From NCBI GenBank assembly GCA_030620285.1, contig JAUXFA010000026.1:1-9470 (forward strand): a stretch of 9,470 nucleotides of DNA, given 5' to 3'. The translations under genes were made by a program, and so were the position numbers. Numbering within the stretch: the stretch's first letter is position 1; each line of letters starts with the position of its first letter. This document shows, piece after piece, positions 1 to 5,896 of the stretch. A model generated the notes under the pieces. That model was not told the DNA's origin. It saw only the letters and a program-made list of their open reading frames with translations, and ran no database searches. This stretch comes from Piscirickettsiaceae bacterium (GTDB taxonomy: Bacteria; Pseudomonadota; Gammaproteobacteria; Nitrosococcales; Methylophagaceae).

Positions 1-1435
1 AACTAATCTCTAGCTGCAAACTCTGACCATAGGCTATTAAATCATCTAAAACTTGCTGCTGTTGTTCAGTTAGGTCAGTTGTTCGACAGTGTTCAATTTC
101 GTCAAAATAACGTGGAAAAGTTAGAATTCTGTCGTTAACGTGTTCTGTTAATCGTTGTTGACGATATTGTAGCCATTGTTGTTGCTGTTCATCAGTTAAA
201 CTTTCAGGCCAGTTACGCGCGCGATAACGGAATAACATTTCTGGTAGACGAGGGTCATCAAAAGGGATGGACATTGCTCTAAGATGATCCGGATCAGCGT
301 TGCGGATTAGCTCCATTTTACGTTTATCATTGCCGCTGAAAAAACCACCGCCATACAGATCTGCATCAGGATCATCAATAGGATCAAAATCGGGTCTAGT
401 AAATATATCATTAATTTTTTGAGTTAAATCACCAGCAGCATTAAGTTGCTGTAAATGTTGATAATGTTGTTCGCGATCAATCTGTAGACGCTTGGCTGCC
501 TCATCATTAAGGGTGTTTTCAGGGACCACAACCGGACACTTATTAATGTGTAAGGTTTTTAAAGCTGGTCGATTGACACCTTCAGGCAGCTCAGATGTTG
601 GGGTAAATAACCATTGGCGTAGCGTTTCTGCATCTTCATTAATGAATGCTTCAGGATCATGACGAAGATCATAAACAATAATGCCGTTATTATTGGTCGG
701 ATCTTGAGCAATTGGCACGACTAATGCGGTGCCACAATATTCACTAGGGTACATTCTTGAAACATGAATAACCGGCGTACGCTCATGCAAGTTTAGTAAG
801 GGGGAAACAGCTTGTTTCTGACGGTGCTGATAGACAAAATCATATAATTTTGGCTGCTTTTGTTTAATCAGTTTAGCCAAGGCAATGGTGGCATAAACGT
901 CAACTAAGGCATCATGAGCGCCTTGATGTTCAATATTATTGGCAGCAGTCAAGGCCTCTAACCTAAAACTTGGTTTACCTTCTTCACTATCAGGCCAGTT
1001 GATACCTTCTGGACGTAAAGCACGCGTCAATCGTGCCATATCGATGATGTCCCAACGTGAGTTACCATTTTGCCACTCGCGACCATAGGCATCGTAGAAG
1101 TTACGATACAAAGTAAAACGAGTGAATTCATCATCAAAACGTAAACTGTTATAACCGACACCACAGGTATTGGCTTGCACAAATTCATCATGGATTTGCT
1201 TGATAAACTCAGCTTCGGTTACACCTTGTTGATTAGCTTGCTGTGGTGTAATACCTGTCACCAGGCAGGCTTGTGGATGCGGCAAACTGTCATTTGCTTG
1301 TTTGCAATAAATCATCAAAGGTTCACCGATGATATTGAGATCTTCATCGGTACGAATGCCAGCAAATTGTGATGGCCGATCATAACGTGGATCGATGCCA
1401 AAAGTTTCATAATCATGCCAGTAAAGAGTATTCAT
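1..1435 (-). CDS. sbcB: Exodeoxyribonuclease I (3' end of gene missing)
   Basis: Single-strand-specific 3'-to-5' exonuclease of the DnaQ-like (DEDDh) fold, acting in the cytoplasm in mismatch repair and recombination clean-up. The 478 visible codons begin MNTLYWHDYETFG. The active-site residues are all present at a constant offset of 7 from the E. coli enzyme: D8 and E10 (DYE), D101 (in RFDDE), H174 and D179 (in AHDALVD). The nuclease domain covers roughly residues 1-190. The SH3-like and helical C-terminal parts follow, with family motifs such as HINKCPV and FRYRARN. The E. coli protein is 475 residues, so only a short tail should be missing beyond the left edge. No stop codon occurs in the window. 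The start lies 12 bases after the hemL stop, and an AGG ribosome-site core overlaps that stop region, so the two genes are probably co-transcribed. Identification is firm; only the C-terminus is unseen. Confidence 0.96.
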   Translation of the reverse strand, partial: MNTLYWHDYETFGIDPRYDRPSQFAGIRTDEDLNIIGEPLMIYCKQANDSLPHPQACLVTGITPQQANQQGVTEAEFIKQIHDEFVQANTCGVGYNSLRFDDEFTRFTLYRNFYDAYGREWQNGNSRWDIIDMARLTRALRPEGINWPDSEEGKPSFRLEALTAANNIEHQGAHDALVDVYATIALAKLIKQKQPKLYDFVYQHRQKQAVSPLLNLHERTPVIHVSRMYPSEYCGTALVVPIAQDPTNNNGIIVYDLRHDPEAFINEDAETLRQWLFTPTSELPEGVNRPALKTLHINKCPVVVPENTLNDEAAKRLQIDREQHYQHLQQLNAAGDLTQKINDIFTRPDFDPIDDPDADLYGGGFFSGNDKRKMELIRNADPDHLRAMSIPFDDPRLPEMLFRYRARNWPESLTDEQQQQWLQYRQQRLTEHVNDRILTFPRYFDEIEHCRTTDLTEQQQQVLDDLIAYGQSLQLEIS

Positions 1436-1447
1436 AGATTGATGGCC

Positions 1448-2728
1448 TTATAGGGTTGCAAACACTTTTTCAGCCGCATCTAAAGTCGCTTGAATTTCGA
1501 CCTCTCCATGAGCTGCCGACACAAATCCTGCCTCAAAGGAAGAAGGAGCCAAATAGACACCTTGTTCTAACATGCCGTGGAAGAATTTCTTGAAGCGCTG
1601 TTGATCGCAAGCTACAACTTGTTCAAAACTGGTAATTTCATTCTCATCAGTGAAAAACACACCAAACATGCCACCGACCTGATTAGTTGCAAGAGCTATA
1701 CCTGCCTGATCTGCCCGTTGTTTTAAGCCGGTGACTAATTGTTGAGCAGTATCACTTAATTGGCTATGAAAGCCAGCGGCTTGAACGCCCGTCAGTGTCG
1801 CTAAACCTGCTGCCATCGCCACCGGGTTTCCTGATAATGTGCCAGCCTGATATACCGGGCCTAGAGGGGCAATATGCTCCATTACTTCACGTTTACCACC
1901 GAAGGCGCCGACAGGTAAACCACCACCAACAATTTTTCCTAAAGTGGTTAAATCTGGCTTCACATTGTAATATTGTTGTGCGCCACCTAATGCCACCCTA
2001 AAGCCTGTCATCACTTCATCAAAGATCAGTACGGCACCAGATTGGTCACAAATATCACGTAAACCTTGTAAAAAACCATCTTGGGGCGGGATGCAATTCA
2101 TATTGCCAGCAACAGGTTCAACAATAATGCAGGCAATTTGATCGCCTAATTCAGCAAAGCATTCACTAACAGAATCAAGATCGTTATAAGTGAGCGTTAA
2201 TGTGTGTTCTGCTAATGATGTGGGCACTCCAGCTGAAGAAGGAACGCCTAAGGTTAATGCCCCTGATCCTGCTTTCACTAATAAGGAATCAGCATGACCG
2301 TGATAACAACCCTCAAATTTGACAATTTTGTCACGGCCAGTAAATCCACGCGCTAGACGAATAGCACTCATGGTCGCTTCTGTGCCCGAACTGACCATGC
2401 GAACCAATTCCATTGATGGCACCAATTTACATAATAAGTCAGCCATTTCAATTTCAATTTCCGTCGGGGCTCCAAAGCCCAAACCATGTGATGCTGCATT
2501 TTGGACAGCACTAATAACATCAGGGTGACCATGGCCTAGAATCATGGGGCCCCATGAGCCAACATAATCAATATAACGCTTACCTTCAGCGTCAGTTAAC
2601 CAAGCACCTTTGCCGTCACGGAAGAAAATGGGATCACCACCGACACCTTTAAATGCCCGAACTGGTGAATTTACACCACCAGGAATGTGCTGTTGAGCCT
2701 GATTAAAAAGGTCATGATTGCTTTGCAT
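1448..2728 (-). CDS. hemL: Glutamate-1-semialdehyde 2,1-aminomutase
   Basis: PLP-dependent cytoplasmic enzyme converting glutamate-1-semialdehyde to 5-aminolevulinate, the last step of the C5 route to haem and other tetrapyrroles. The protein is 426 residues, the same length as E. coli HemL. Visible family features are the N-terminal [10 protein letters not shown] (17-26), the phosphate-binding SSGTEA (113-118), the CYHGHAD segment (141-147), the cofactor aspartate in FDEVMTGFR (236-244), and the Schiff-base lysine K265 in [16 protein letters not shown]. The C-terminal [12 protein letters not shown] (299-310) is also typical. The start is supported by an AGGA ribosome site 8 bases upstream. 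It is divergent from the sensor kinase gene and upstream of sbcB in the same direction. I found no convincing -35/-10 pair for it in the 67-base spacer; its promoter may lie partly inside the kinase gene. Nothing is truncated or frameshifted. Confidence 0.98.
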   Translation of the reverse strand: MQSNHDLFNQAQQHIPGGVNSPVRAFKGVGGDPIFFRDGKGAWLTDAEGKRYIDYVGSWGPMILGHGHPDVISAVQNAASHGLGFGAPTEIEIEMADLLCKLVPSMELVRMVSSGTEATMSAIRLARGFTGRDKIVKFEGCYHGHADSLLVKAGSGALTLGVPSSAGVPTSLAEHTLTLTYNDLDSVSECFAELGDQIACIIVEPVAGNMNCIPPQDGFLQGLRDICDQSGAVLIFDEVMTGFRVALGGAQQYYNVKPDLTTLGKIVGGGLPVGAFGGKREVMEHIAPLGPVYQAGTLSGNPVAMAAGLATLTGVQAAGFHSQLSDTAQQLVTGLKQRADQAGIALATNQVGGMFGVFFTDENEITSFEQVVACDQQRFKKFFHGMLEQGVYLAPSSFEAGFVSAAHGEVEIQATLDAAEKVFATL

Positions 2729-2761
2729 TATCTATTCCTAAAAAGATGAATTCTAAAGATG

Positions 2762-2770
2762 TGCGATAAT
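2762..2770 (+). promoter_or_regulatory. Possible extended -10 promoter for the two-component pair
   Basis: TGCGATAAT fits an extended -10 element (TGn followed by a one-mismatch TATAAT). No recognisable -35 hexamer sits 16-18 bases upstream. Transcription would start near 2777, giving a leader of about 20 bases before the kinase start. It is the best candidate in the 67-base spacer between the divergent hemL and kinase genes, but it is short and the region is AT-rich, so chance is a real alternative. Confidence 0.33.
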
Positions 2771-2795
2771 TCTAGCTCATATTAGCTATTGACTG

Positions 2796-4136
2796 ATGAT
2801 TATGAGCTTAAAATTTCGCATAGTAGTAATTGTGACTATTATATTAATGATTAACTTTACAGCAGCAGGGTTTTTCATGGTGAAGAACGCTCGGCAGGCG
2901 TTGGTTGCTGAAATGGAGTCTAGTACGCAATTAGCGCGTGGCTTATTAATCAATGCCTTACCAACATTACGCTTTGCCAATGATTTAAGCGACCGATTAA
3001 CGCTCATTGTGGAGAGTGTACGGGGTACCCGTCATATTAGAGCTTGGTTTGAAGACATGGAAGGCCAACCATTAATTGGCCAAGAAGATAAGGCCATGTT
3101 TCTTGTCAAACCTGATGCGCCAAACTGGTTTATTAAAATCATGAAACCTGAAGCGGTTGCATTTAAACGTTTAATTACTAAAGGCAGTAAATCATATGGT
3201 TATTTAGTAGTGGAATCTGATCCCAGTGATGAAGTAAATGAGGTCTGGCGAGATGTACAAGTATTATTATGGTTAGGGTCATTCTTTTTGATGCTGATCG
3301 TGGGCCTAGTCTATATCGCACTGCGACAAGGTTTGAAACCTCTGGATACATTAGCTGAGGCCTTAGGGCAATTAGAAAAAGGTGATTTTTCTGCTCGAGT
3401 TGAAACTTCAGTCGTAAAAGAACTGACGCCCATTCAGAATCGGTTTAATCATATGGCTGGTGTTTTAGAAAGTACAATGGCTGAAAATCATGCCTTAGCA
3501 GAGAGCATGTTGGCCGTTCAAGAAGCCGAACGTAAAGATTTAGCACGTGAGCTTCATGATGAATTAGGGCCCTGTTTATTTGGTATTCGTGTTGATTTGG
3601 CTGATATTGAGCGCATCGCCAATGCACACCTATTAACGGAAATTGAGCAAAAAGTTTATTCGGTTAAATCAATCACCAATAATATTCAATCCTTAATACG
3701 AAAAATGTTAAGTCGCTTACGTCCAATGACATTAGATGATTTGGGTTTGTCTGATGCGATAAGGGACATGATCCGAAATTGGCGAGATAGACAACCTGAA
3801 ATTGATTGGGAATGGGATTTAGTAGGTGATTTTCGAAATTTGCCTGATACATTGCAGGTCACTGTTTATCGTATTGTGCAAGAATGCACTACTAACTGTG
3901 TTCGTCATGCTAGAGCTAGCCACGTTAAAGTAGAGGTGCGCCGTGAGCAGCAAAACTTGAAGGTTGCAGTAACAGATGATGGCATTGGTTTGAGTGTAAA
4001 TTTGGTAAGAGGGTTTGGTTTAATCGGTATGCGTGAACGCGTAACAGCACTGGGTGGGAAAATAGCCTTTGATACTGAGGAAGGCCGTGGGTTACAGGTG
4101 AGAGTATTGATTCCATTAAAAGGAAATAACACATGA
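2796..4136 (+). CDS. Membrane sensor histidine kinase, NarX/UhpB/MoxY type
   Basis: Two-component sensor that should autophosphorylate and pass phosphate to the regulator encoded next to it. Order of parts in the 446 residues: transmembrane helix 1 (about 7-29); a periplasmic region of about 125 residues (30-156) resembling the LapD/MoxY N-terminal sensor domain; transmembrane helix 2 (157-177); a HAMP linker (about 178-231) with LKPLDTLAEAL; a HisKA_3 dimerisation domain with H254 in RELHDELGP; and a HATPase domain with the N-box ECTTNCVRHA (N367), DDGIG (394-398) and GFGLIGMRERV (406-416). The H-box and G-box forms place it in the HPK7 class. An in-frame stop at 2790-2792 rules out a longer protein. 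Met1 and Met3 (2802) are both possible starts and neither has a clear ribosome site. Its stop overlaps the regulator start (ATGA). The signal sensed is not evident; MoxY is only a domain-level comparison. Confidence 0.9.
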   Translation: MIMSLKFRIVVIVTIILMINFTAAGFFMVKNARQALVAEMESSTQLARGLLINALPTLRFANDLSDRLTLIVESVRGTRHIRAWFEDMEGQPLIGQEDKAMFLVKPDAPNWFIKIMKPEAVAFKRLITKGSKSYGYLVVESDPSDEVNEVWRDVQVLLWLGSFFLMLIVGLVYIALRQGLKPLDTLAEALGQLEKGDFSARVETSVVKELTPIQNRFNHMAGVLESTMAENHALAESMLAVQEAERKDLARELHDELGPCLFGIRVDLADIERIANAHLLTEIEQKVYSVKSITNNIQSLIRKMLSRLRPMTLDDLGLSDAIRDMIRNWRDRQPEIDWEWDLVGDFRNLPDTLQVTVYRIVQECTTNCVRHARASHVKVEVRREQQNLKVAVTDDGIGLSVNLVRGFGLIGMRERVTALGGKIAFDTEEGRGLQVRVLIPLKGNNT

Positions 4137-4768
4137 AACAGGCAATAACTATTTTAGTCATTGACGATCATCCCATTGTTAGAGCAGGCTGCCGTCAGCT
4201 TATCCAACAAATTCCATCAACAAAAGTGGTAGAAGCTGAGACCGGTGAAGAAGGTTATCGGTTATTTCAAGAAATTTATCCGGATATGGTGTTATTAGAT
4301 ATTACCCTGCCGGGAATGGGAGGGCTAGAAGTATTACGCCGAATCAGAGCTAACAGAGAGAATGCCAAAGTATTAATGTTTAGCATGCATGAAGATCCCG
4401 TTTTTGCATCTCGGGCGATGCAAACTGGTGCCAGAGGCTACATCACCAAAAATAATGCGGCTGATCATTTAGTTGAGGCCGTTGAAAAAGTACTAGAGGG
4501 TAAAACCTATCTAAGCGCAGATATGGCGCAAGAATTGGCAATGTTAAATATTGGTGCGGGTACCAGCGCCTTAAGTGATCTATCGCGCCGAGAGTTAGAA
4601 ATATTGAGATTATTAGGTGAAGGAAAAAGCATGACTGAAATCTCTGGCATATTGGGAATCAGTTATAAGACGGTCGCTAATAATCTGACTCAAATAAAAA
4701 GTAAGCTTGATATTGGTAAAACAGCTGAACTAATGCGATTCGCAATTAGTCATGGTTTATCTACGTAA
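4133..4768 (+). CDS. Response regulator, NarL/LuxR (FixJ) family
   Basis: DNA-binding partner of the upstream kinase. The 211-residue protein has a receiver domain (about 5-122) with the acidic pair D11/D12, the phospho-acceptor D56 in LLDITLPGMGG, switch residue S84 (FSMHED) and K106 (ITKNN). A linker follows, then a LuxR-type helix-turn-helix (about 149-205) beginning LSRRELEILRLLGEGKS, with TEISGILGISYKTVANNL as the recognition region. The start overlaps the kinase stop by ATGA and has a GGA ribosome site 8 bases upstream, so translation is probably coupled. The recognition helix carries TVANNLTQIKSKL rather than the more usual TV(S/K)(N/T)H form, which may mean an unusual target site. A strong terminator lies 160 bases downstream. 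The regulon is unknown; the TonB operon just downstream is a positional candidate. Confidence 0.94.
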   Translation: MKQAITILVIDDHPIVRAGCRQLIQQIPSTKVVEAETGEEGYRLFQEIYPDMVLLDITLPGMGGLEVLRRIRANRENAKVLMFSMHEDPVFASRAMQTGARGYITKNNAADHLVEAVEKVLEGKTYLSADMAQELAMLNIGAGTSALSDLSRRELEILRLLGEGKSMTEISGILGISYKTVANNLTQIKSKLDIGKTAELMRFAISHGLST

Positions 4769-4910
4769 CATATTGAACTAGGAGAGGAAAAACAGGGAAA
4801 ATATTCCTGATTTATTGGGAGAAGTCACTCATTCTTTATTTGATTGACACCTGTATTCTATGTTGTAAGTTTGTAGGAATTCAGCTTCTTATTGACTTAT
4901 ATTTCTCTCT

Positions 4911-4924
4911 CCTTCCTAGGAAGG
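4911..4924. repeat. 14-bp perfect palindrome
   Basis: CCTTCCTAGGAAGG equals its own reverse complement over all 14 bases. It ends four bases before the terminator stem. It could bind a dimeric regulator or add secondary structure upstream of the terminator; the sequence does not decide between these. Confidence 0.6.
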
Positions 4925-4927
4925 TTT

Positions 4928-4957
4928 AGGCCAGGCTTTATGTCTGGCCTTTTTTTT
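4928..4957 (+). terminator. Strong intrinsic terminator after the response regulator gene
   Basis: A GC-rich stem GGCCAG (4929-4934) pairs with CTGGCC (4944-4949), closed outside by an A-T pair (4928/4950), around a 9-base loop. It is followed directly by a run of eight T (4950-4957). This is a classic Rho-independent terminator on the plus strand. It should end the kinase/regulator transcript and insulate the TonB operon. The minus-strand reading lacks a T-tract, so it is one-directional. Confidence 0.9.
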
Positions 4958-4999
4958 GAAAAAAGGACAGATGTAATTCGGGAGTTTCTCCCTTTTTTC
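4958..4999 (+). terminator. Second hairpin with T-tract, possible backup terminator
   Basis: GGGAG (4980-4984) pairs with CTCCC (4988-4992) around TTT and is followed by six T (4993-4998), a compact terminator-like element. A larger inverted repeat encloses it: GAAAAAAGG (4958-4966) is the exact reverse complement of CCTTTTTTC (4991-4999), sharing two C with the small stem. The two folds therefore compete. The 5-bp stem is short, so terminator strength is doubtful. Confidence 0.5.
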
Positions 5000-5039
5000 T
5001 AATAGATACCAAGTTTGGCGTTCCCTGTATGTGTTTCTC

Positions 5040-5068
5040 TTGGTAAAATGGCCGTTTGACTTTATGAT
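5040..5068 (+). promoter_or_regulatory. Sigma-70-type promoter of the TonB operon
   Basis: A -35 element TTGGTA (5040-5045, four of six consensus bases) and a -10 element TATGAT (5063-5068, five of six) are separated by exactly 17 bases. Predicted transcription start is about 5075, inside the 18-bp palindrome that begins right after the -10. It is downstream of both terminators and 51 bases before the first preferred start codon, so it fits as the operon's own promoter. Confidence 0.62.
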
Positions 5069-5086
5069 ACATCCACCGGTGGATGT
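5069..5086. promoter_or_regulatory. 18-bp perfect palindrome over the predicted transcription start, candidate operator
   Basis: ACATCCACCGGTGGATGT is fully self-complementary. It begins one base after the -10 hexamer and covers the predicted start near 5075. A transcript starting there would lack most of the left arm, so an RNA hairpin is unlikely and a DNA site for a dimeric regulator is the better reading. A bound protein here would block RNA polymerase. It does not resemble a Fur box. The binding protein is unknown; the adjacent LuxR-type regulator is one candidate. Confidence 0.55.
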
Positions 5087-5103
5087 TAAATCAATAGCTT
5101 TAT

Positions 5104-5110
5104 AGGCGGA
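5104..5110 (+). promoter_or_regulatory. Ribosome binding site that decides the DUF3450 start
   Basis: AGGCGGA abuts the ATG at 5111 with no spacing, which is too close to serve it. It lies 9 bases before the ATG at 5120, an ideal distance. The downstream ATG is therefore preferred, removing three residues from the longest reading frame. Confidence 0.75.
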
Positions 5111-5119
5111 ATGCAACAA

Positions 5120-5896
5120 ATGACAACATTTAAATGGATTAGGCTATACGGGATCATAGCGATATCGTTGTTAGCCAATCCCCTATCACTTTCTGCCGAA
5201 ACACTTGAACATGCAATAGATACGCAAGTGAAAACGGATATTTCAGCCCAAAAATCCCAACAGCAAGTCGATACCTTAAGTGGTGAAACCAGCCAGATGC
5301 TAGCTGAGTATAGAGAAGTATTAAGGCAGACCGGAAGTTTACGTGCCTATAACGATCAACTTGATAAATTAGTGACGTCACAAAAAAAAGAATTGGATTC
5401 TATAAACGTACAATTACGCAATATTGAAACCACGCAGCGCGATATCGTGCCACTGATGTTGAAAATGATTGATGCGATGGCACAATTTGTTGCATTAGAC
5501 ATTCCTTTTTTGCCCGAAGAACGACGCAATAGAATTGCGCAATTACAAACCTTAATGGATCGAGCAGATGTGACATTGGCTGAAAAATACCGCCGTATTC
5601 TTGAAGCCTATCAGGTCGAAACTGAATATGGTCGTACAATTGAAGCTTACCAAGGTGATTTAGTCAGTGAAGAAGATATCAGAACGGTGGACTTCCTTCG
5701 TATAGGTCGAGTGAGTTTGTATTATCAAACATTAGATGGTCTAGAAGTTGGTTTATGGGATCCACAATCTGAACAATGGCAAGTATTGGCGAGTGAATAT
5801 CGTCAGGCAGTTGATCAAGGATTGAAGGTTGCCAAAAAACAATTACCACCTGATTTATTAGTGCTACCGCTGAGAACAGTGGAGGTGGCCCGATGA
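5120..5896 (+). CDS. DUF3450 family periplasmic protein of the TonB2 operon
   Basis: First gene of the TonB operon. The family has no firmly assigned biochemical role but is regularly found beside TtpC/ExbB2/ExbD2/TonB2, so a periplasmic accessory role in energising outer-membrane transport is likely. The 258-residue product from the preferred start has a signal peptide (1-26, cleavage likely after SLSA) and a long heptad-rich coiled coil (about 35-110). Conserved DUF3450 signatures follow: FVALDIPFLPEERRNRI (123-139), EYGRTIEAY (169-177) and DFLRIGRVSLYYQTLDG (191-207). The C-terminal half forms a short globular module ending near LPPDLLVLPL. There is no membrane anchor or lipobox. The stop overlaps the next start (ATGA), indicating translational coupling. 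Transcription is probably from the promoter at 5040-5068, under control of the adjoining palindrome. Family assignment is secure; function is inferred. Confidence 0.9.
   Translation: MTTFKWIRLYGIIAISLLANPLSLSAETLEHAIDTQVKTDISAQKSQQQVDTLSGETSQMLAEYREVLRQTGSLRAYNDQLDKLVTSQKKELDSINVQLRNIETTQRDIVPLMLKMIDAMAQFVALDIPFLPEERRNRIAQLQTLMDRADVTLAEKYRRILEAYQVETEYGRTIEAYQGDLVSEEDIRTVDFLRIGRVSLYYQTLDGLEVGLWDPQSEQWQVLASEYRQAVDQGLKVAKKQLPPDLLVLPLRTVEVAR

Larger units (their letters stand above)
4769..5110. other. Non-coding gap between the two-component pair and the TonB operon
   Basis: The gap holds, in order: an orphan Shine-Dalgarno-like AGGAGAGG (4780-4787) not followed by ATG, a lone TTGACA (4844-4849) with no good -10 partner, a 14-bp palindrome, a strong terminator, a second hairpin with a T-tract, a promoter, an 18-bp palindrome and the ribosome site of the next operon. 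These are listed separately where supported. I see no tRNA and no convincing small gene. Confidence 0.7.

Noticed and set aside
1175..1372. Plus-strand 65-residue open frame opposite sbcB
   Set aside because: It is antisense to the conserved exonuclease domain, which explains the sequence fully.
2729..2795. hemL promoter on the minus strand (TAGAAT candidates at 2755-2750 and 2774-2769)
   Set aside because: Both -10-like hexamers lack a -35 with more than two matching bases, so neither was annotated.
3063..3082. Inverted repeat GGCCAA / TTGGCC inside the kinase gene
   Set aside because: It is within coding sequence (GQPLIGQ region of the sensor domain) and has no T-tract or other regulatory context; it is explained by repeated Gly-Gln codons.
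4844..4849. Perfect TTGACA suggesting a promoter for a small RNA ending at the 4928-4957 terminator
   Set aside because: No -10 better than three of six bases occurs at 16-18 bases spacing (TAAGTT at best), so a promoter cannot be supported from sequence alone.
5056..5061. TTGACT as -35 of an alternative operon promoter
   Set aside because: The hexamers 16-18 bases downstream fall in the palindrome and do not resemble a -10; the TTGGTA/TATGAT pair at 17 bases is much better.
4916..5119. Minus-strand open frame of 67 codons across the gap
   Set aside because: It runs through the terminator hairpins, the promoter and the palindrome, with low-complexity Lys/Phe stretches and no family resemblance. 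It is most likely a chance frame.
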